Assembly (NCBI RefSeq): GCF_001540865.1
Contig: NC_033624.1
Span: forward strand, 919,238 to 983,237
Reading direction: 5' to 3'
Source of the DNA: Ananas comosus
Lineage: Eukaryota > Streptophyta > Magnoliopsida > Poales > Bromeliaceae
DNA: 64,000 nt
The stretch's first letter is position 1, and each line of letters starts with the position of its first letter. The translations under genes and the position numbers were made by a program. Of the stretch, positions 57,954-64,000 are shown piece after piece. Under the pieces are notes generated by a model. The model was not told the DNA's origin, made no database searches, and was given only the letters and a program-made list of their open reading frames with translations.

Positions 57954-58492
57954 GCGGACGCTGTGCTCCTCAGGAGCACGGAAGTCTCCGTGCATCCTGA
58001 GCCGTTTTCGATGATGGAATTCTGAATCGACGATCGGCTCCGTTAGACTTGATCTAGCGCATTTGAAGTTTCTAGAAAATAATTTTTGCGATTTTTCGAT
58101 ATCATTTACCTATGATCGAAAGGATTCAAAATCCATAAATTTTAATGGTTGATATTTGCCGTTTTCAAGTTTAACGGTGTAGAAGTATTCAAATCAGATG
58201 AAATTTTGATAGAAAATTTTTTATACTATCTACAACAAGATCTATATTTCTGATCGAATTTTAGTGCTATTCACACTTTTTATAGATTTTATTTTCAGCC
58301 GTTAAAATTATTGATTTTGAATCCTTTCGATTGCTAGGTAAATGATATCGAAAAATCGCAAAAATTATTTTCTAGAAACTTTAAATACGCTAGATCAAGT
58401 TTAACGGAGCCGATCGTCGATTCGAAAACTCCATCATCGAAAACGGCTCAGGAGCACGGAGGCCTCCGTTCTTGAGAGCACAGCACCTGCTC
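57951..58492. mobile_element. Long-family TIR element in (TA)n, 542 bp
   Basis: Left end GAGGCGGACGCTGTGCTCCT; right end, reverse-complemented, GAGCAGGTGCTGTGCTCTCA. TIRs of 100 or more bp include TCGATGATGG and GACGATCGGCTCCGTTAGAC. (TA)n on both sides. Confidence 0.85.
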
Positions 58493-58550
58493 ATAATATA
58501 TATATATATATATATAATATATATATATAATATATATATATATAGTATAT

Positions 58551-58981
58551 GAGTGAGACTACTATGGCTTCGGAAGCACGAAGTCTTCCGTGCTTTCAGA
58601 TCGTTTTCGATGTTGCGACTTTCGAATCGTTGATCGGCTCCATTAAACTTGATCTAGAGTATTTGAAGTATCTAGAAAATAAATTTTATGATTTTACGAT
58701 GTCATTTGCATAGTGAACGAATGGGCTCAAAATCAACGGCTGAAAATAAAAATCTTACAAAATATAATAATATGACATTAATATTTTAAATCAAAGATAT
58801 TGATCTTGTTTTGTATAGTATAAATTTTCTATCAAAATTTCACATGATTTGAATATTTCTACACCGTTAAACTTGTAAACAGCTCACTACGGCCATTAAA
58901 ATTTGTTGATTTTGAGCCCATTCGATCACTAGGCAAATGATATCGAAAAATAATAAAATTTATTTTCTAGGTACCTCACTC
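58551..58981. mobile_element. Long-family TIR element with shortened right arm, 431 bp
   Basis: Left end GAGTGAGACTACTATGGC, body as 57951; the right end stops at GGTACCTCACTC, so only the outermost 8-10 bp of the right TIR remain. (TA)n on both sides. Confidence 0.75.
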
Positions 58982-59005
58982 TATATATATATATATATAT
59001 CACTA

Positions 59006-59622
59006 CTAGTAAAATGTACGTTCAAATGCACGTAATAATTATTAGAAAAAGTTATAATTTTTTTAAATTATTTTTTAATTTTAGGCCATATTTTATATGA
59101 TTACCAAATATATATCTAAAAAATTTAAAATAATAAATCACACTATTAAGAAAGATATGCTTTAAATGATAAATAATTAACAATAATCTCTAATGCAAAA
59201 ATTACTTTTAAAATTAAAAAGAAAAATAAAATCTGTTAGAAAATAAATTTTTGAAATTAAATAGAAAAATAAAATCCGTTATCTTAAAAAGAAAATATAT
59301 TTTGAAATTAAATAGATAATATCTAAAAAAGATATTTTAAAATAAAATAGAAAAATATCTTTTATAGAATTTTCACACCCATAATCTGTTATAGAAAACT
59401 TATTTTTGAAATTAAATAGAAAAATTTATATTTTAGGATTTTCACATCAGTAATCTGTTATAGAGAACTTACGTATTCATTATTGTTTCTATTTTTATTT
59501 TTATTCTTATATTTAAAATTTTTCGTACGGAAAGAGAAAAATGGGCGCTAATTTTCCCACCGAAAAATGGGTCTGTCGACAGACCCAAATTTAAATATAC
59601 GTGCTTTTATATATAGTATAGA
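59006..59622 (-). mobile_element. Non-autonomous Helitron, 617 bp
   Basis: On the minus strand begins TCTATACTATATATAAAAGC after A and ends GAACGTACATTTTACTAG before T. A short stem (ACGTGCATTTGAACGT) lies about 10 bp inside the 3' end. These are the usual plant Helitron termini. No ORF. Confidence 0.82.
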
Positions 59623-59729
59623 TTATTGGCCACTATAAACGACTTCGTGGATTTTGTTTTATGTGTAGCCTTAGCTATCTAAAGGAGCATCACAAAAGTT
59701 GTCAAAATGTATAAAAAATGTTTCTAAAG

Positions 59730-59855
59730 TTTCCTTAAATTTCTCTCTAATATTTTTTTTCTCTCTCATTCTAACCACCCATCAAATTTGATGGATGGTT
59801 AGAAAATTAAGAACACAAGAACTGTTGAGCTCCTAATTGCATAGTAACCCTACTC
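59730..59855. mobile_element. Right-end fragment of a 14268-type MITE
   Basis: CATCAAATTTGATGGATGG and the terminus ATAGTAACCCTACTC match the 14268-14527 element. Confidence 0.65.
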
Positions 59856-60320
59856 CTTTATGCTCTTATTTTTTCCTTTCTTCTAATTATTTTCATACAT
59901 ATCATAACCAAATTATGAAATTAGGATCCAAATAGTATCTCTAAAATTTAAATTAAAATGTATTTATTATTGTTACATTTAGTATCTCTAAATTAAAATG
60001 TATTTATTATTGTTACAATTAAATAGTGAACCAAACTTTGTCTAACTAAAACATTACTTTTTCATGGGGTCTATTAGTACAAATCTTAGAACATGGTCAG
60101 GACCGAAATGGGCTGGGCTAAACCCGGACCCGTGTCGCACTCGAGTGCCTCCGAGGCGCAACGTTAGCACTCCCAATTCGCCGCGTTGTTATGTTTCAGC
60201 CCAAGGGTTTCCTCTAACCTGTGCCGGGGCGAACCCATCAATTACGAGAGCCTCTCCGGCGCAGGTTAGCTTAGTTCTACCTCACGGCGCACGATAGATC
60301 GACCAAGCGTCTCACAGTTC

Positions 60321-60360
<40 letters not shown>
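59856..60360 (+). promoter_or_regulatory. Presumed promoter and CT-rich leader of the J-domain pseudogene
   Basis: A GC-rich stretch (60100-60300) is followed by a (CT)n tract (60322-60360), the same arrangement seen upstream of other genes here. Other open frames in this stretch are unrecognised. Confidence 0.4.
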
Positions 60361-60362
<2 letters not shown>

Positions 60363-60476
60363 CCTTCGCCATGGATGAGCTCGTCTCCTGTGGCGCTTTC
60401 GATTCCCTTCTTTCTAAATAATTCTGCGTACATTAGGGTTAGCGTGTCGATTCCGATCGAGATTTTAGTGGCGAAA

Positions 60477-61134
60477 ATGGAGCATGATCGATCGAAGATT
60501 GAGGAGGTGGCGCAGGAGACGATGGAGAAACCATTGAGACTCACGATCCACGGAGGTCGCTATTAATTATTGGGGATTTCTCTGTTCTCTCCAAGCATTG
60601 AGGTCAATCTCGCTTATACGAAGTTAGCTCCAAGGTGAGTTCATCGAAGAACACTATGTTACTCTAATTTTGTTGCTCATTTAGTGGTTTTTTTTTTAAT
60701 TTCATTAGATTATGTGTTAATTATAACTACTAGTGATTCTGTGTATAATTATGTGATCCTTATGCTTGCTTGCTTTGATGACAATAGTTCTCATCTTTTT
60801 ATAAGTCTAATGTTCTTGTAAGAGAGCAATTGAAGTTGGTAACTGCTGTTTACTTCTCTGGTGATATTGAGAACTCGTGTAATGCAACTATTTAATACTA
60901 AACGCTAAATCCTTTTTTCACCTGTAACTACACTGTGAAACTAATCTAAATAAATGAACTAATCTACTATCGCCTGTTAATCAGGACATGCTACTAATTA
61001 ATATAGTTAGTAACCATTAGTGGAGGCGCGAGGTGCGGGGCCACGGAACGCCAATGCTTCCACCAACAGGATGAAAGAAAAGGAGGAAATAGAAAAGAAA
61101 TTGAGTACTTGATGAGAGGAGGAAGTGTTAGATC

Positions 61135-61178
<44 letters not shown>

Positions 61179-61750
61179 TAGGAGAATAGAGAGGAAAGCA
61201 CATCATCTAATTCTGCCCTCTTTCATCATCGCATTCTAGTCGGAAAGAGAAGCAAAGAGGTTCACTTCACTCTGTTGTATTCTTGACAAATTAATATTAG
61301 GTGTAGATTTTCACTAGTGCATGTTATTTGCTCAAAACTTGTATTGGTTGGTAAGTTTAACATAAGATTGATGCAGAGATAGATAACATGGAGAACATGC
61401 CTTGAATATAAATTTTTTTGGAATAAGGTCTAAAACTGAGGGTTTTGGAGTCAATTTTGATAAATTGAGACATCACAGGGGATGAAATATAATAGTTAGT
61501 AGACATTTTCTTGTGTTAAAGATTACTAAACAAATTCTTCGCTACTATTTATTTGTCTTGTTCCAATTCAGTAAAACATGAATAAACCCTTTAATTCAAT
61601 TCTTAACTTATTTCCTTATTAATGAAGGTTCCATCCTGACAGAAGTGTGGATGATATTGAAACTTCAGAGCAGTTTAAAGAGGTTTCTAATTCCTACGAC
61701 ATTTTATCTGACCGAGACGGAAGAAGATGCTATGATAATGGCGAATTGAG
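60477..61750 (+). pseudogene. ARG1-type DnaJ (J-domain) gene remnant with a nonsense codon
   Basis: Exon 1 (60477-60634) reads MEHDRSKIEEVAQETMEKPL, HGGRY, a stop codon TAA at 60564-60566, then LLGISLFSPSIEVNLAYTKL and AP in the same frame. Exon 2 (61628-61750) continues RFHPDRSVDDIETSEQFKEV, SNSYDILSDRDGRR and CYDNGEL. This is a complete J domain with the HPD triad that stimulates Hsp70 ATPase, closest in my reading to ARG1/ARL proteins of gravitropism. The stop replaces the acidic residue expected in YE-LLG of helix I (GAA to TAA by one base). The GT-AG intron 60635-61627 is intact and in phase. No further ARG1 exons are visible downstream, so the gene is also 3'-truncated. A sequencing error at the stop is possible. 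Confidence 0.7.
61134..61177. repeat. (GTT)n microsatellite in the J-domain intron
   Basis: About 14 GTT triplets. Confidence 0.95.
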
Positions 61751-62730
61751 GTACTGCTCTCTCTTGCATAGAATGTTCAAACCTTAAGATTCCGAATCCA
61801 TTTTGTAGTTTCTAGTTTAGATATCAGATCAACAAAGAAATATATGCATGCTGCTCTATTAGTCTGTCATTTTTGGGTGACAATGCACGGGAATTTCCTC
61901 AACTGTAGGCCATTTGACATAGGCTTTTACACTGTAAATTCACTGCTATATTACAAAAGCTAATTTATTAGCTGTATTTAAAGGCATAAGCTACTTTTTG
62001 AAGAACACATTCTAGGAAAAGAAAGAACTAAGAGAAAATACAACACAGCAGACTTGTCTCATTTCTGCTAAAACAAAGAGACGGCACACCAGACTGGTAG
62101 AGAACGAGACAACTTAACCGACTCATCATTATTCTCCAGAGCTTGAATGGCACTAACACTCACTCAGACTCATCATTATAACCGCGCACCTTAAGTCTCA
62201 CAATGGTACCTTTGAAACTAGTAGTACTCTAGTAGTTTGTGGGGCATGTTGGTTGATGTTCGCTTCCGCTATCTCGGATATCTTATACGGCCCTCTTGTC
62301 CCTTTTGTTGTAGTGTTGCTGCAGGCCCACACGGCAGATGCCGCGGTGGAACTGCACTATTGAGATAATTTTAAAACTGGTGTTCATAATATAAAATTTC
62401 TCTACATTATGTACTTTGGAAGGAGATATTATTTCAAACACTTCAAATTAAAATTTAAATGTATAATCTGTAATATTTAGATGGTTTAAGTATGAAAAAA
62501 TTATAATTTTGAAATTTATTATCTAGGCACTAAGCAGACTCAAAAATCAATAATATAAGAAAATATTTACTTGATTCGTAGTTTATACATGTCTAAATTG
62601 CATAATTATAACATAAAACCTTTAGAAAAATTAAGAAATATATCATTAATTCTTTGTCAATGTAAAGATATTTTAGAGTTACGTTAGATAATTTTTAGAT
62701 AATTTTTCATTAGGTGGATTTGTTCCTTAA
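61751..62730. other. Region 3' of the J-domain remnant
   Basis: Searched by eye for ARG1 downstream exons; none seen. No repeat delimited. Confidence 0.4.
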
Positions 62731-63197
62731 GGCCCTTTCTGGATGTCGAAATAAGTCATCAAGTGATATCCTACTAGGTATAAAAATTCTATATTATAAT
62801 GGTGAAGATAGATATGTTGCCAAAAAGGTTTCAAGTTATTTTTTTAAAATAAGATAAATTATTGGGCCGTGGTATTCTCTCCGAAAACACAGAGCTGAAT
62901 AGACTTTCGACTTCGGAGAGCCCTCTGATTAGAGGGGGCTCTAACAAAGCACAGTGGGCCCCTCTCAATCAAAGGGATCTCGGAGATTGGAGAGTTTATT
63001 CGGCTCTCCGACTTTAGAGAATTTTTTTTTAAAATTATCTTATAAATAAAATAATACTATTCTATTAAATTATGAGATGCTAAGATTTTTTAAAAAATAA
63101 AAAAGTAAAGCTACTAGCTTTCAAACATAAAGATCTCTTCTTACCGAATAAACTACTTCGGAATATCTTTATTCAGAATTCCGAAGGGGCTCTAAAA

Positions 63198-63199
<2 letters not shown>
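62731..63199. mobile_element. Possible MITE with internal inverted repeat
   Basis: The outer ends AAGGCCCTTTCTGGAT and (reverse-complemented) AGAGCCCCTTCGGAAT are loosely inverted. The interior has a roughly 55-bp inverted pair (GACTTCGGAGAGCCC and GGCTCTCCGACTTT). No clean TSD. Confidence 0.4.

Positions 63200-63201
<2 letters not shown>

Positions 63202-63249
<48 letters not shown>
63202..63249. repeat. (TA)n microsatellite
   Basis: About 48 bp of TA, left flank of the next element. Confidence 0.95.
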
Positions 63250-63252
<3 letters not shown>

Positions 63253-63788
63253 TTGAGCTAGAATACTCTCGATAGTAAACGAGCCCGTTTACTATCGAGT
63301 TGTTTTCGATGATAGAGCTTCCAAATTGACGATCGGCTGACCGTTAAATATGATCTAAACTATTTAAACTACCTAAAATCAAATTTCACGCACTTTCGAT
63401 ATTGTTTTTTATCCATCTAGTGAACAGAAAATGAATGGCTGAAAATAAATATTTTTAAAAAAATGATGAAAGATCTTGTAATCAAGATCAAGAGTATAGA
63501 TCTTGTTTTAAATAGTTTAAAGAATTTTCTAACACAAAAATTCAATTGATTTGGATATTTTTACACCGTTAAACGGAGAAAACGTCTCTTATCCACCATT
63601 AAAATTACAAATTTTGAACCCTTTGATCATTAGGTAAATGATGTCGAAAAGATTTGAAATTTGATTTCTAAACACTTCAAGTGGTATAAATCATGTTCAA
63701 CAAGCCGATCGTCAATTTGGAACTCTATCATCGAAACAACTCGATAGTAAACAGGCTCGTTTACTATCGAGAGTATTCTAGCTCAACT
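63250..63788. mobile_element. Long-family TIR element in (TA)n, 539 bp; best-preserved copy
   Basis: Nearly perfect TIRs of about 90 bp: left GAGTTGAGCTAGAATACTCT, right its complement. They include the hairpin AACGAGCCCGTTTACTATCG and ATGATAGAGCTTCCAAATTG. A second, inner palindrome surrounds GATCAAGAGTATAGATCTTG. (TA)n on both sides. Confidence 0.88.
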
Positions 63789-63831
63789 ATATATATAATA
63801 TATATATATTATATTATATATAACTATATAT

Positions 63832-63867
<36 letters not shown>

Positions 63868-63874
<7 letters not shown>

Positions 63875-64000
63875 GACTGGAATACTATTAATAGTAAAAC
63901 TCTCTTTTTGCTATCAAATTTTTAACTCTTGGATGAAAAATTGTAAGATTAGGATGATATTAGTCAGTTAGAGTTGAGTGGTCCTCCTAGGGTTGAGTGG
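63868..64000. mobile_element. Short-family TIR MITE, cut by the window end
   Basis: ATTAGACTGGAATACTATTA and the CCTAGGGTTGAGTGG block match 22463-22713. Confidence 0.75.

Noticed and set aside
1..64000. CRISPR arrays, operons, phage or bacterial defence systems
   Set aside because: The sequence is plant nuclear DNA; the tandem and inverted repeats are explained by transposons and microsatellites.

Overview
The window is nuclear DNA of a flowering plant. Its genes have GT-AG introns, AT-rich introns and intergenic DNA, CT/GA tracts in 5' leaders, and many small plant transposons. GC-rich intronless genes (34.8-36.0, 40.9-41.5 and 50.1-50.6 kb) lie beside AT-rich intron-bearing genes. This contrast is typical of monocots; a non-grass commelinid such as pineapple is my guess, not a demonstration. 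Single N bases at 21278, 33986 and 47240 point to a draft assembly.

Genes, left to right: a five-exon GDSL esterase/lipase (283-2309, +); a three-exon R2R3-MYB of the flavonol/phlobaphene type, subgroup 7 (17898-23672, +), whose 4.3-kb second intron is a transposon graveyard; the replication protein A 14-kDa subunit RPA3 (32469-32996, +) with a decayed partial copy of its own exon 0.5 kb downstream; a DUF1645 protein (34845-35957, -); a DUF3511 protein (40943-41512, -); a ten-coding-exon DEDDy 3'-5' exonuclease of the MUT-7-like type (43060-46494, -, with a 5' UTR exon near 47.6 kb); a single-finger C2H2 repressor of the GIS/ZFP5/6/8 type (50162-50617, -); and a broken J-domain gene of ARG1 type (60477-61750, +). 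The genes are unrelated single units with no operon-like or cluster logic.

Most of the rest is mobile DNA, and many insertions can be delimited by target-site duplications (TSDs). I see a tRNA-like SINE family (about 14 copies or fragments, several with 13-19-bp TSDs); three CACTA-type MITEs with perfect 3-bp TSDs; Tourist/Harbinger-type elements with TAA/TTA TSDs; Mutator-type MITEs with 9-bp TSDs; an hAT-type element with an 8-bp TSD; two non-autonomous Helitrons, one with an internal paralogous empty site; two miniature LTR elements; a truncated LINE with a 15-bp TSD; a solo-LTR-like fragment with tandem stress-type motifs; and a series of TIR elements sharing one terminus that sit mainly inside (TA)n microsatellites.

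The most unusual locus is 52620-54003. It looks like a Pack-type TIR element carrying fragments of a host EXO70 (exocyst) gene in inverted orientation, able in principle to give hairpin RNA.
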